DNA from: Saprospiraceae bacterium UBA3362
GTDB taxonomy: Bacteria > Bacteroidota > Bacteroidia > Chitinophagales > Saprospiraceae
NCBI GenBank assembly: GCA_002360455.1
Contig: DEQQ01000070.1
Location: forward strand, 34,970-98,969
Length of the DNA stretch: 64,000 nucleotides
Direction of reading: 5' to 3'
In this document: positions 52,595 through 61,509 of the stretch, in pieces
Numbering within the stretch: the first letter of the stretch is position 1
Layout of the letters: the number at the start of each line of letters is the position of its first letter
The notes under the pieces: model-generated
Databases searched by the model: none
What the model was told of the DNA's origin: nothing
Seen by the model: only the letters and a program-made list of their open reading frames with translations
Position numbers and translations under genes: made by a program

Positions 52595-55500
52595 ATGAAG
52601 AATTTTTATTTTCTTTTGTTTTGTATCGCTTCCTTAACTCAATGCAAACAAAACAAATCCGGTACATCTACAAATGAAGCATCAAACTCAAAGCCGACAA
52701 AAACTGCCAACTTACCACGGTATTGGGATGATCCAAAGATTTCCTATTATCATCGAGAAGATTCAAGAACTGATTTTTTGCCTTATGAAACAGAGGAACT
52801 GGCCTCCAAAGCGATTCCACAATCTTCTTCAAGATTTATAAGCCTGAATGGTTTTTGGAAACATCGTTTTTTTCCATCTCCTGAATATCTTCCTGAAGGA
52901 ATAGAGTCTGTTGGCAATAGCTCTTTGCAATGGACAGAAACATCGATTCCTTCTTGCATGGAGTTGAAGGGTTTCGGAGCACCTTATTTTGCTTATCATC
53001 ATTTGCCTTTTCCGTCTGCATTTCCAAGAGCCCCCATTGATCAAAATTCTGTTCAGGTTTTCAAAAGAAAATTTGAAGTCAAAGATGCTTGGTCATCTCA
53101 AGATGTTTATGCAGTATTCGAAGGAGTTAGTTCTGCCTATTTTATTTATGTGAATGGATTTTTAGCGGGATATTCCGAAGATTCAAAATGCATTTCAGAA
53201 TTTCATGTAAGCCCTTATTTGAAAAAAGAAAATGAAATCACTCTTATTGTATTTAGATATTCTGATGGATCATATCTTTCTACACATGATCAGTGGCATT
53301 GGTCAGGTATTTACAGAAAAGCATATTTGTTGGCTAGACCAAAAGTAAAAATCAAAGATTTTTTTGCCAAAACAAGTTTAGATAATAGTTATAAAAATGG
53401 AGAATTGGATCTTACTGTGGATTTGCATAATAATGAAGACCTTGATGTCAATGTAGAGTTATCGGTTGCAATTACTTTACATAACGAAAAGGAGAAATTA
53501 TGGAGTGGTAATAAATCAACTAAAGTCCTTTCAAAACAAACTCAAAGCATTAATTTACAAAATACAATCTCCAAAGTGCGCAGTTATTCTGACGAAACAC
53601 CTGACCTTTATGATTTATTTATTACGCTCAAACAAAATGGAAAGGAAATAGATGCCCTGAAATACAGCATTGGATTTAGAAAAATGGAAATTAAAAATAA
53701 TGTGGCCTTGTGGAACGGAAAAGAAATGCTAATTCACGGTGCTGCATTTAATGAACATGATGTTCAAAATGGAATGACCTTAGATCCAAGTAACCTAGAA
53801 AATCATGCAGATATTTTGCAACTCAATAATATCAATGCTGTTCGAACCGCACAAGGACCTTCAGATCCGGTTTGGTATAGCAAGGCCAAAGAAGCAGGAA
53901 TCTATATCTTAGATCAGGCAAATATTGACTTAAACGGAATTGACTCTTTGCGACAACTTGTGGCTAATGGTGTAAATTACAAAGATGCTTATTTGTTTAG
54001 AGTAAAAAATATGTTTGAACAAAATAAAAATCATTGCAACATTTTTGCATGGTCATTGGGATATGAATGTTCCTCAGGAGAAAATATTATTCTATCTCAA
54101 CAATACATCAAATCCAAAGATCAACAGCGCTGGGTAAGCAGTTATAATCAAAATTTTACTTTTGGTGACATTGCCCTTTCTGAGCCTCCACAGGCCATGT
54201 TAAGTCAAGATAAAGTCCAATTAATGTACACTATGATCAAAGCACATGGGAACTCAATGTGCGGATTAAATGACATGTGGAGCGAAGTGAAAAAGAAAAA
54301 AATGCTGGGAGGATTTATAGAAAGTTGGAATGAGCAGTGTTTTGCTTCTCTAAATTCACATTCACTCAAAGTATATAATTATGGAAGCAGAGCGAAGGAT
54401 CTGTTATCTCCCGATAGTCTCTTTGCAGTCAAAGGATTAGTAAGTTCAGATCTGGCTCCAATGAGTCCATTTTATTCATTAAAAAATGTGTTTAGACCAT
54501 TTGAAGTTCGTCAGATATCGGTGAATTCATATTCAATTCAATCGAATCTGAATTATAAATCAACAGAGGCGTACTCACTGTTTTATTCAATTTTTGAAGA
54601 TGGAGTAAAATTATCTGAAAAACAATTCAGTTCTTTACCATCCAAACCTCGATCCGAGGTAAAGGCCAATATAGATCTTAGTGGAGTGCAGCCAAAACCG
54701 GGAGCAATTTACTCTATCCAATGGAATTGTCAAATGATGGCACAACACAAAGGAATGCAAAGAATGTTGAATGTAGGAGTAGATGCCTATGAACTGAAAT
54801 TCAATAACCCGCCAACAATAAATGCTGAAAAAACCGGAGACTTAAAAGTGATTTCGGACGGCGAACAAAAAATTATTGGTAATGATTATTTTACGGTAAC
54901 TATTAGTTCCAAAACCGGGTGTATTCATCAAATTCAATTAGAAAAATCGGATTTGCTTGTGAGTGAATTAAAACCAAATTTTTGGAGACCCAATTCAACT
55001 GAAGAAAAGTGCATCGGTTCAAATCAAAATGAAAAAGAATGGAATGAAAATCTAAAGACGATTCAGATCAATGAATGCAAGCTCAACCCGGCCTCCCCTG
55101 ATGGATCATTTGTTGTCATTTGCAAAGGTACATGGTCTTCTTCTGCCGGAAGTACGATGAGTTTGCAATACACTATCAGACCAACAGCAGAAATAGAAAT
55201 TACAGCAGATTTTTCTTTTCCCGGTGTCACAACTGCAGCCAGAAGAGCCGGATTTAATGTTGGTGTGATTCGAAATTTGAGCACCTGTGAGTGGTATGGT
55301 TGTGGCTTACAAGAATCCTATTCTGATCGATGCGACGGATTGGTTATCAATAACTACCGAACAGAGGCTAAAAAAATGTTTTTGCCTATGACAGATCCTC
55401 AAGATGGAGCCAACAGATCACATTGTCGATGGATGAATATTTCAACTTTTGAAGATTTGAATCTTATGGTGAGATCTAAAAAGGAGTTTGATTTTGCGTA

Positions 55501-55717
55501 TCTGCCTATTGATCCGGTAGAGTTGGATGGTAAAACCAAACAATCCGGTTTCGAAATTCCATTTGCAAAAAACAATTCTTTATTAATCTCTGATTTTGTC
55601 CATGGATCAGGTTCCAAAAAAATACAGCAGGTGCAAAAACAATTTCGAATGCAATTTTCTATTGCACTCTATAATGGGAAAAAAATCAAAGCCATTGAGC
55701 GTGCAAGAATGAAATAG
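52595..55717 (+). CDS. LacZ-like GH2 lipoprotein with substituted active-site residues
   Basis: A 1040-residue protein with a lipoprotein signal (LLFCIASLTQC). It follows the LacZ layout in full: jelly-roll (YYHREDSRTDFLPY, LNGFWKHRFFPSPE, DQWHWSGIYRKAYLLARP), two Ig-like domains, TIM barrel (about 375-620) and a C-terminal beta-sandwich (IQWNCQMMAQHKGMQRMLNV onward). The acid/base Glu is kept (E491, WSLGYEC), but the preceding Asn is Tyr. The nucleophile of the CEYAHAMGNS motif aligns with Thr546 in MYTMIKAHGNS. The RTSHYPN His is Gln420 (RTAQGPS), and the Mg-site Glu and His of ANIETHG are Asp445 and Asn447 (ANIDLNG). It is therefore probably not an ordinary beta-galactosidase. It lies 21 bases before galK. 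Confidence 0.88.
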   Translation: MKNFYFLLFCIASLTQCKQNKSGTSTNEASNSKPTKTANLPRYWDDPKISYYHREDSRTDFLPYETEELASKAIPQSSSRFISLNGFWKHRFFPSPEYLPEGIESVGNSSLQWTETSIPSCMELKGFGAPYFAYHHLPFPSAFPRAPIDQNSVQVFKRKFEVKDAWSSQDVYAVFEGVSSAYFIYVNGFLAGYSEDSKCISEFHVSPYLKKENEITLIVFRYSDGSYLSTHDQWHWSGIYRKAYLLARPKVKIKDFFAKTSLDNSYKNGELDLTVDLHNNEDLDVNVELSVAITLHNEKEKLWSGNKSTKVLSKQTQSINLQNTISKVRSYSDETPDLYDLFITLKQNGKEIDALKYSIGFRKMEIKNNVALWNGKEMLIHGAAFNEHDVQNGMTLDPSNLENHADILQLNNINAVRTAQGPSDPVWYSKAKEAGIYILDQANIDLNGIDSLRQLVANGVNYKDAYLFRVKNMFEQNKNHCNIFAWSLGYECSSGENIILSQQYIKSKDQQRWVSSYNQNFTFGDIALSEPPQAMLSQDKVQLMYTMIKAHGNSMCGLNDMWSEVKKKKMLGGFIESWNEQCFASLNSHSLKVYNYGSRAKDLLSPDSLFAVKGLVSSDLAPMSPFYSLKNVFRPFEVRQISVNSYSIQSNLNYKSTEAYSLFYSIFEDGVKLSEKQFSSLPSKPRSEVKANIDLSGVQPKPGAIYSIQWNCQMMAQHKGMQRMLNVGVDAYELKFNNPPTINAEKTGDLKVISDGEQKIIGNDYFTVTISSKTGCIHQIQLEKSDLLVSELKPNFWRPNSTEEKCIGSNQNEKEWNENLKTIQINECKLNPASPDGSFVVICKGTWSSSAGSTMSLQYTIRPTAEIEITADFSFPGVTTAARRAGFNVGVIRNLSTCEWYGCGLQESYSDRCDGLVINNYRTEAKKMFLPMTDPQDGANRSHCRWMNISTFEDLNLMVRSKKEFDFAYLPIDPVELDGKTKQSGFEIPFAKNNSLLISDFVHGSGSKKIQQVQKQFRMQFSIALYNGKKIKAIERARMK

Positions 55718-55738
55718 CTCATTTATTTGATTTGAATT

Positions 55739-56893
55739 ATGACTATGCAAGAGTTTATCCAAAAAACCAAAAGTTCAATTCCCAAGGATGCGGAATCCGT
55801 TTTTGTCAGAGCACCAGGTAGAATCAACCTCATTGGTGAACACACTGATTACAATCTGGGGCTGTGTTTTCCTGCAGCCATTGAACAGTCAGTGAGCATG
55901 CTGGTCTGTGAATCAGATCAAATGAAAATCGTGGCATTGGATCGCGCACAAGAATATCCTAACTCCTCCAATGAAAAACCGGACTGGATGGTCTATTTTG
56001 AAGGTGTTTATAAAGTATTGGAAAAAAAAATAGGAAAAGTAAATCCTGTAAATGTTTATTTTTCATCAACAATTCCTTCCGGAGCCGGACTGTCGTCATC
56101 ATCTGCCATTACCTGCGCCTTTATAACAGCACTCAATGAATTGTATCAATGGGCTTTTTCTAAAGATCAACTTTGTTCCATGACTGTGCAGGCCGAGAGA
56201 AACTCCGGATTAGAAGGCGGAATGATGGATCAGATTACCATTTTCAACGGTATAAAAAATCATGCTTTGCTGATCAATTGTAAAAACTGGAGTTTCGACA
56301 GCTACAAAATTGATTTTGGCGAATACGGATTACTCATCATTGATACCGGTGTCAAACATAAACTGGTAGATTCCGATTACAACCTTAGAAGCAGAATGTG
56401 TAAGGCAATAACAGCCAAGCTGCAAGCAAAAAATTCTATGATTAACAGCATCAGTGATATTACAACAGATGAAATAGCTTATTATTCTCAAGTACTGAAT
56501 ATTGAAGAGCAAGAGCTATTCTGTTATGTTATCGAAGAAAACAATAGAGTGATTCAAATGAAAGAGGCTATTGTACAAAATGATATTCTTTGTGTGGGAA
56601 AACTATTGTTTGAAGGACATGATGGGCTGAAAACAAAGTACAAAGTAAGTTGTGACGAGCTGGATTTTCTTGTTGAGTTTGCAAAAAATTCAAAAGGAGT
56701 ACTAGGCGCAAGAATGATGGGCGGTGGATTTGGAGGAAGCACCATTCACTTACTTCCCCTAGCTCAAATGAATCAATATATGGAAAAAATTTCAGAGTCA
56801 TACTATAAGAAATTTAATATATATCCTCACTGTTTCCCGGCTCAAATTGAAGATGGTCTGAGGATTGTTGAAGCCAACTCTATTAGAGAATAA
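55739..56893 (+). CDS. galK: Galactokinase
   Basis: A 384-residue GHMP kinase that phosphorylates galactose at C1, the first step of the Leloir pathway. The galactokinase signature RAPGRINLIGEHTDYNLG is at 24-41. The ATP-binding motif IPSGAGLSSSSAITCAF is near 119-135, and the third motif GARMMGGGFGGSTIHL near 323-338. Length is normal. It follows the GH2-like gene on the same strand, so the two probably share a promoter. galT, galE and galM are not in the window. A second in-frame ATG two codons on could also serve as start. Confidence 0.96.
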   Translation: MTMQEFIQKTKSSIPKDAESVFVRAPGRINLIGEHTDYNLGLCFPAAIEQSVSMLVCESDQMKIVALDRAQEYPNSSNEKPDWMVYFEGVYKVLEKKIGKVNPVNVYFSSTIPSGAGLSSSSAITCAFITALNELYQWAFSKDQLCSMTVQAERNSGLEGGMMDQITIFNGIKNHALLINCKNWSFDSYKIDFGEYGLLIIDTGVKHKLVDSDYNLRSRMCKAITAKLQAKNSMINSISDITTDEIAYYSQVLNIEEQELFCYVIEENNRVIQMKEAIVQNDILCVGKLLFEGHDGLKTKYKVSCDELDFLVEFAKNSKGVLGARMMGGGFGGSTIHLLPLAQMNQYMEKISESYYKKFNIYPHCFPAQIEDGLRIVEANSIRE

Positions 56894-57044
56894 GCGGTTC
56901 TCAACGACTCTATTTTTATTTTAGTATAATTTGTTTATAAAAATAATTTTTTAAATTTTTTTTATTGGGATGCAACCTTTGATGTTTTTGTCCATCTATC
57001 AGTTGTAAATTCAATTATTCATTTATTATTTAAAAAACTTGGTT

Positions 57045-57683
57045 ATGAAATTTGGAATTCATTTGATTTTGACAGGATTGTTGATTACAATGGTTGCATG
57101 TGAAAAAAATTCAGAATCGCTTACAGCAAACAGTGAAGAATTTGATTTCTCATTAGAATTGGAAGCTTTGGCTACAGCAGATTATCAGTATGAGCACTTC
57201 ACTGATGTTACGTTCAGGGATCCAAAACACAAAGGAAGAAGAGATTCTACAAGACATGGTGGAGGCGCAAGGGGCATGGTTATTACTTTTGATGAATTAC
57301 CGGTGGATGCACAAACTTATATTAACACAAATTATGCACAGGATTTAATAAGAAGAATTGTAAAGGTAACCGATAGTTTGGGCGTAGTGAGATATGTTGT
57401 CGCATTGCAATCCGGTGTTTTGTTGTTCTTTGATGCCAATGGAGTCTTTATCGAGAAGAAAGAAAAAGTAGATCGTCACGAGCAAGTATTGTTCTCGGAT
57501 TTGCCACAGTTGGTTCAAGAAAGTATTCTTGCCAACTATGACACAGCAACTATCAGTCACTACTATAAACTGACCTTGCCGGATGGAACCGTTTTGTATG
57601 TTTTTAGAACAGATGATGGTAAAAGAGTGGCAATGAACGAAAGCGGTGTTGTGGTTGCAGAAAAGAAACGCAGACGAAAATAA
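57045..57683 (+). CDS. PepSY-like lipoprotein
   Basis: A 212-residue lipoprotein (signal peptide ending LLITMVAC). Two beta-lactamase-inhibitor-like or PepSY-like units (PF11396 type) can be seen: ITFDELPVDAQTYINTNYAQDLIRRIVKVTD with its strand RYVVALQSGVLLFFDANG, and LFSDLPQLVQESILANYDTATISHYYK with LPDGTVLYVFRTDDG. A basic linker (HKGRRDSTRHGGGARG) precedes them and a KRRRK tail ends the protein. The family is common in Bacteroidota and its role is unknown. I use the ATG at 57045, two codons after a TTG. A strong terminator follows. Confidence 0.82.
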   Translation: MKFGIHLILTGLLITMVACEKNSESLTANSEEFDFSLELEALATADYQYEHFTDVTFRDPKHKGRRDSTRHGGGARGMVITFDELPVDAQTYINTNYAQDLIRRIVKVTDSLGVVRYVVALQSGVLLFFDANGVFIEKKEKVDRHEQVLFSDLPQLVQESILANYDTATISHYYKLTLPDGTVLYVFRTDDGKRVAMNESGVVVAEKKRRRK

Positions 57684-57722
57684 TTTTCAGTGGGTTTATA
57701 AGATAGGTTTGACTTTTTTTGT

Positions 57723-57767
57723 GAGCAAATAAGAAGTGTATTTCACTCTTATTTGCTCTTTTTTTTT
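57723..57767 (+). terminator. Strong intrinsic terminator after the PepSY-like gene
   Basis: A 15-base-pair stem with one bulged A (GAGCAAATAAG plus AGTG and complement), loop TATTT, then nine T residues. It separates two convergent genes. Confidence 0.9.
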
Positions 57768-57775
57768 ATGAATAA

Positions 57776-58390
57776 TTACTTAAGGAATATTGTATCTGAT
57801 ATTGCACTGTACTGTTCACCATTGTTGAGAGTAAGTTCTACTTTCCATTGCATATATTCTCTTAATGGGTCTGCGGTGATATTGGCGTTTATATTCATTA
57901 TTTCCTGAGGAATGATGCCAGTATCCAAAGCAGGGAATTCTGATAAGCGGACAAATTCCTCAAGCAGATCCGAATAGGTAGTAAACCAATGAGTCAGATC
58001 TGTGCCGGACTTCATGCTGTCATTAAGATCAAACATTGTGATTATATGCAAATCAGAAATTTTTTCACTTTTTGCCCCATCATGTCCAGGAGCTGGCAAA
58101 TCACAGGCAAACAATGGATTGCCGAAGACGGGATTTATTGCTTTTTGATGTTGAGCCACATAATCTACCAGATAATGAATTTCAAGTCCACTAAATTGTT
58201 CTGTTGAAATTTTTGTATTTTTTTTATACGGTAATTTATAAGGATCTCCTTTGACACTAACATTTAATTTTATTCCCTTTACATCAAAGTGAGCCAGTAC
58301 CTTTGCCGGAAATGGAGGACAATCTGTACAGGTGTAAAATAGAAAAGAAATAGGAAACGAAAGTATAAAAATTAGAGCGGACTTTTTCAT
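57776..58390 (-). CDS. Lipoprotein, possibly DUF5034 family
   Basis: A 204-residue lipoprotein. The signal peptide (KKSALIFILSFPISFLFYTC) leads to CTDCPPF, a CxxC-like start often seen in Bacteroidota DUF5034 proteins. The mature part has GIKLNVSVKGDPY, SGLEIHYLVDYVAQH and a Cys in FACDLPAPGHDGA, then a segment rich in Asp and Ser (IITMFDLNDSMKSGTD). It ends VELTLNNGEQYSAISDTIFLK, beta-rich. The family label is a tentative recollection; function unknown. I start at the ATG giving MKKSAL; an earlier frame start adds a run without signal features. It is convergent with the PepSY-like gene. Confidence 0.72.
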   Translation of the reverse strand: MKKSALIFILSFPISFLFYTCTDCPPFPAKVLAHFDVKGIKLNVSVKGDPYKLPYKKNTKISTEQFSGLEIHYLVDYVAQHQKAINPVFGNPLFACDLPAPGHDGAKSEKISDLHIITMFDLNDSMKSGTDLTHWFTTYSDLLEEFVRLSEFPALDTGIIPQEIMNINANITADPLREYMQWKVELTLNNGEQYSAISDTIFLK

Positions 58391-58514
58391 TTTTAGGGAT
58401 TTATTACTTAACTGGGCAAAATACTCAAGGACCATATCTTGTATTATTAATATTTATTTAGGCTAAGGTAGTAATAATTTTTTTCTCATGGAAACATTCA
58501 TATGCAAACTTAGC

Positions 58515-58558
58515 CCCGGCTGTAGAGAAGCTGTGAAACAGCGCAACGGAAGACGGGA
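58515..58558 (+). repeat. 44-base REP-like palindromic element, copy 2
   Basis: CCCG, an 11-base module (GCTGTAGAGAA), stem GCTGT, GAA, stem ACAGC, an 11-base module (GCAACGGAAGA), CGGGA. The stem sequence differs from the copy at 14139 but is compensated on both sides, while the module positions and lengths are identical. It lies between divergent genes, upstream of mnmG. Confidence 0.78.
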
Positions 58559-58642
58559 CTCAGAACACAGGCAGAGAGACCACTTCTGCTGCTCCCGGTT
58601 CAACTGTTTTTTCATCATGTACACATTCCAAGCTTTTGGTTG

Positions 58643-58650
58643 TAATTTTG
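58643..58650 (+). promoter_or_regulatory. -7 box for mnmG
   Basis: TAATTTTG matches TAnnTTTG, 21 bases before the ATG at 58672. It lies inside the longer upstream frame, which is therefore unlikely to be translated. Confidence 0.5.
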
Positions 58651-58671
58651 CGTCCAGCAATAAAACAACGG

Positions 58672-60537
58672 ATGTTTTCTGAATATGATGTAATCGTGGT
58701 AGGAGCCGGTCATGCCGGATGTGAGGCAGCTGTTGCCGCTGCAAACATGTCTTGCAAAACCCTATTAGTGACAATGAATATGCAAACTATCGCTCAAATG
58801 TCTTGCAATCCTGCAATGGGTGGAGTAGCAAAGGGTCAAATCGTAAGAGAGGTTGACGCATTGGGCGGCTACTCAGGAATTGTGACGGATACCACAATGG
58901 TTCAGTTCAGGATGCTCAACAGATCAAAGGGGCCGGCCATGTGGAGCCCGAGAGCTCAGTCGGATAGAGCTTTGTTTGCAAGAAAATGGAGGACCATGCT
59001 GGAAGAAAATCCGTTTATTGATTTTTGGCAAGATATGGTGAAGAGTTTATTGGTCAAAGAGGGGCGAGTGTGTGGCGTGGTAACCGGAATGGGCTTGGAG
59101 ATAAGATCTAAAACGGTAGTATTGACCAACGGAACATTTCTCAATGGCCTTATCCATATTGGCGAGAAACAGTTTGGAGGAGGCCGTGCAGGAGAAAGCG
59201 CAGCCAAAGGGATTACCGAACAGTTGGTGAGCTTGGGTTTTGAGGCGGGTAGAATGAAGACAGGAACTCCACCACGATTGGATGGAAGAACAATAGATTA
59301 TTCAAAAACTGAAATTCAATACGGAGATGAGAACCCTGGAAAGTTTTCATACACCAATACGGTTGTGCCAGATAAACAACTGTGCTGCCATATAAGCTAC
59401 ACCAACCCTCAAGTCCATGAGATTCTTAAAACCGGATTTGACAGAAGCCCTATGTTTGCAGGAAGGATCCAGGGATTGGGGCCAAGATACTGCCCGAGTA
59501 TTGAGGATAAGATAGATCGTTTTTCAGAAAGAGATCGCCATCAATTGTTTATTGAACCCGAAGGGTGGGACACGCATGAAATTTATCTGAACGGATTTTC
59601 TTCATCCTTGCCCGAAGAAGTGCAGTATAAAGCTTTACGCCTGATTCCGGGATTGGAAAACGTCAAAATGTTCCGTCCGGGTTATGCTATTGAGTATGAT
59701 TATTTTCCGCCTACACAGCTAAGCTTGAGCCTGGAAACTCATCTTGTAAAAGGATTGTTTTTTGCAGGTCAAATCAATGGAACCACGGGCTATGAGGAGG
59801 CCGCCTGTCAAGGATTTATGGCCGGTTGGAATGCTGCCTTACAATGTAAGGAGCAAGAGCCTGTGATTCTTTCCAGAGCGCAGGCATACATTGGAGTTTT
59901 GATTGATGATTTAGTCAATAAAGGGACAGAAGAGCCCTACAGAATGTTTACCTCCAGAGCAGAATACAGAATATTGCTCAGGCAGGATAACGCCGATATC
60001 AGACTGACAAAATTGGCGGCAGAGAAAGGAATGAATCCTATGGACAGCAGAATATCTCGTGTCAATGACAAGCTTAAGGCTGTAGAACAGATAAGGCAAA
60101 GTCTATCATCTTGCCTTGCTTCTCCAACAGAGGTCAATGGGTTTCTTGAGAAATTGAGTTCATCTCCTATAGACCAAAAAACTAAATATTTACAATTGCT
60201 TACTCGGCCGGATATCAATCTAAAGGATCTGATGCTTCTAAATCCTATCCTCAAAGAAGAATTCTCCGTCTTTGACGATGAGATATTGGAAAGTGCTGAG
60301 ATCAATATAAAGTATGAAGGGTATATCAAGCGCGAGCAAGAAATGGTAGAAAAAATGCAACGATTGGAATCTGTAAAACTTCCGGCTCAATTTGATTATC
60401 ATAAAATTGCAGCATTATCCAATGAAGCAAAAACCAAACTTTCCAAAGTGAGGCCGCTCACCATAGGTCAGGCAGGTAGAATCAGTGGAGTATCGCCGGC
60501 AGATGTGAGTGTTCTTCTTGTATTTTTGGGTAGATAA
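58672..60537 (+). CDS. mnmG: tRNA U34 5-carboxymethylaminomethyl-modifying enzyme MnmG
   Basis: A 621-residue FAD enzyme (GidA) that, with MnmE, modifies the wobble uridine of several tRNAs. FAD-binding VIVVGAGHAGCEAAVAAANM is near residues 7-26. Typical GidA blocks follow: QMSCNPAMGGVAKGQIVREVDALGG, LNRSKGPAMWSPRAQSDR, TNGTFLNGLIHIGE, RLDGRTIDYSK and GRIQGLGPRYCPSIEDK. The C-terminal helical domain carries TSRAEYRILLRQDNADIRLT and ends PLTIGQAGRISGVSPADVSVLLVFLGR. mnmE is not in the window. The start is chosen by the promoter box at 58643. Confidence 0.97.
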   Translation: MFSEYDVIVVGAGHAGCEAAVAAANMSCKTLLVTMNMQTIAQMSCNPAMGGVAKGQIVREVDALGGYSGIVTDTTMVQFRMLNRSKGPAMWSPRAQSDRALFARKWRTMLEENPFIDFWQDMVKSLLVKEGRVCGVVTGMGLEIRSKTVVLTNGTFLNGLIHIGEKQFGGGRAGESAAKGITEQLVSLGFEAGRMKTGTPPRLDGRTIDYSKTEIQYGDENPGKFSYTNTVVPDKQLCCHISYTNPQVHEILKTGFDRSPMFAGRIQGLGPRYCPSIEDKIDRFSERDRHQLFIEPEGWDTHEIYLNGFSSSLPEEVQYKALRLIPGLENVKMFRPGYAIEYDYFPPTQLSLSLETHLVKGLFFAGQINGTTGYEEAACQGFMAGWNAALQCKEQEPVILSRAQAYIGVLIDDLVNKGTEEPYRMFTSRAEYRILLRQDNADIRLTKLAAEKGMNPMDSRISRVNDKLKAVEQIRQSLSSCLASPTEVNGFLEKLSSSPIDQKTKYLQLLTRPDINLKDLMLLNPILKEEFSVFDDEILESAEINIKYEGYIKREQEMVEKMQRLESVKLPAQFDYHKIAALSNEAKTKLSKVRPLTIGQAGRISGVSPADVSVLLVFLGR

Positions 60538-60562
60538 AACAAGCTCAAATCGGCTTGTTTTA
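60535..60562. terminator. Shared bidirectional terminator containing both stop codons
   Basis: A perfect 10-base-pair stem (TAAAACAAGC and GCTTGTTTTA) with an 8-base loop. The TAA at each end is the stop codon of the plus-strand mnmG and the minus-strand transketolase half. Confidence 0.75.
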
Positions 60563-61507
60563 GACAAGTTTCTTTACTGCAGCCACGATGTGTTGAATCC
60601 CAAGTCCGTATTTTTCCATAAGCTCCATGGGCTTTCCACTTTCTCCAAAACTATCATTCACTGCAACATATTCTTGTCTGCAAGGCATATGTTGGACCAG
60701 AACTTGAGCTATGCTATCTCCAAGTCCGCCATTCCTTTGATGTTCTTCGCAAGAAACAACACGTTTGGTTTTTGAGGCAGATTTTAATATAGCATCGACA
60801 TCCAATGGTTTGATGGTATGAATATTGATAAGTTCGCAGTCTATTCCTTCTTTTTCCAACAAACGCACAGCTTCCAAGGCATTCCAAAGGAGATGTCCGG
60901 TTGCAAAAATACTCACATCCTTTCCTTCTTTGAGTGTAAGAGCTTTACCAACTACAAATTCTTCATTACTTAAAAACACCGGCCAATCCGGTCTGCCGAA
61001 CCTCAAATACACCGGACCCTCAAAACGGCCTATAGCTGCTGCTGCTGCTCTTGTCTGTGCATAATCTGCGGGGTTGATCACAGTCATTCCCGGCAGCATT
61101 TTCATAAGCCCAAGGTCTTCAAGAATTTGATGAGTTGCGCCGTCCTCGCCCAAGGTCAATCCGGCATGAGAAGCACAGATTTTGACATTTTTATTGGAGT
61201 AAGCAACACTCTGTCGGATCTGATCGTAAACACGACCGGTAGAGAAATTGGCAAAGGTGCCTGTATAAGGTATTTTTCCAACAGTAGCCAAACCCGCAGC
61301 CATCCCAATCATGTTTGCTTCCGAAATTCCGCATTGAATAAATCGCTGTGGAAATTCTTTTTCGAACAAATCCATTTTTAGTGAACCTGCCAGATCTGCA
61401 CAGAGGGCAACAATTTCAGGATTGGCTCTCGCCGCGTCCAATAATCCATCACCGAAACCATTTCGTGTGGCTTTCTTTTCTAAACTTTGAAAACGATCCC
61501 AACTCAT
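60560..61507 (-). CDS. tkt: Transketolase, C-terminal subunit (Pyr and C domains)
   Basis: A 315-residue polypeptide forming the second half of a split transketolase. It has the pyrimidine-binding start GFGDGLLDAARANPEIVALCADL, then PQRFIQCGISEANMIGMAAGLA (Glu of the ThDP site), THQILEDLGLMKMLPGMTVINPAD and RFGRPDWPVFL. The C-terminal domain runs from SIFATGHLLWNALEAVRLL to CEEHQRNGGLGDSIAQVL. I use the ATG reading MSWDRFQSLEKK; upstream codons overlap the previous gene. It is separated from the N-terminal half by two bases, so the two are coupled. Together they make xylulose/ribose-5-phosphate interconversions that feed prs. Confidence 0.96.
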   Translation of the reverse strand: MSWDRFQSLEKKATRNGFGDGLLDAARANPEIVALCADLAGSLKMDLFEKEFPQRFIQCGISEANMIGMAAGLATVGKIPYTGTFANFSTGRVYDQIRQSVAYSNKNVKICASHAGLTLGEDGATHQILEDLGLMKMLPGMTVINPADYAQTRAAAAAIGRFEGPVYLRFGRPDWPVFLSNEEFVVGKALTLKEGKDVSIFATGHLLWNALEAVRLLEKEGIDCELINIHTIKPLDVDAILKSASKTKRVVSCEEHQRNGGLGDSIAQVLVQHMPCRQEYVAVNDSFGESGKPMELMEKYGLGIQHIVAAVKKLV

Positions 61508-61509
61508 AT

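Noticed and set aside
52212..52598. 128-codon plus-strand frame between recG and the GH2 gene.
   Set aside because: It overlaps the recG start and the GH2 start, lacks domain-like composition and spans promoter and hairpin sequence.
55739..56893. Possible full galactose-utilisation operon with the sugar transporter.
   Set aside because: The transporter gene is 11 kb away on its own promoter, galT, galE and galM are absent, and the GH2 partner looks catalytically altered; only the two-gene GH2-galK unit is supported.
58463..58774. 103-codon minus-strand frame at the mnmG start.
   Set aside because: It is antisense to the FAD-binding region of mnmG and runs through the 44-base repeat.
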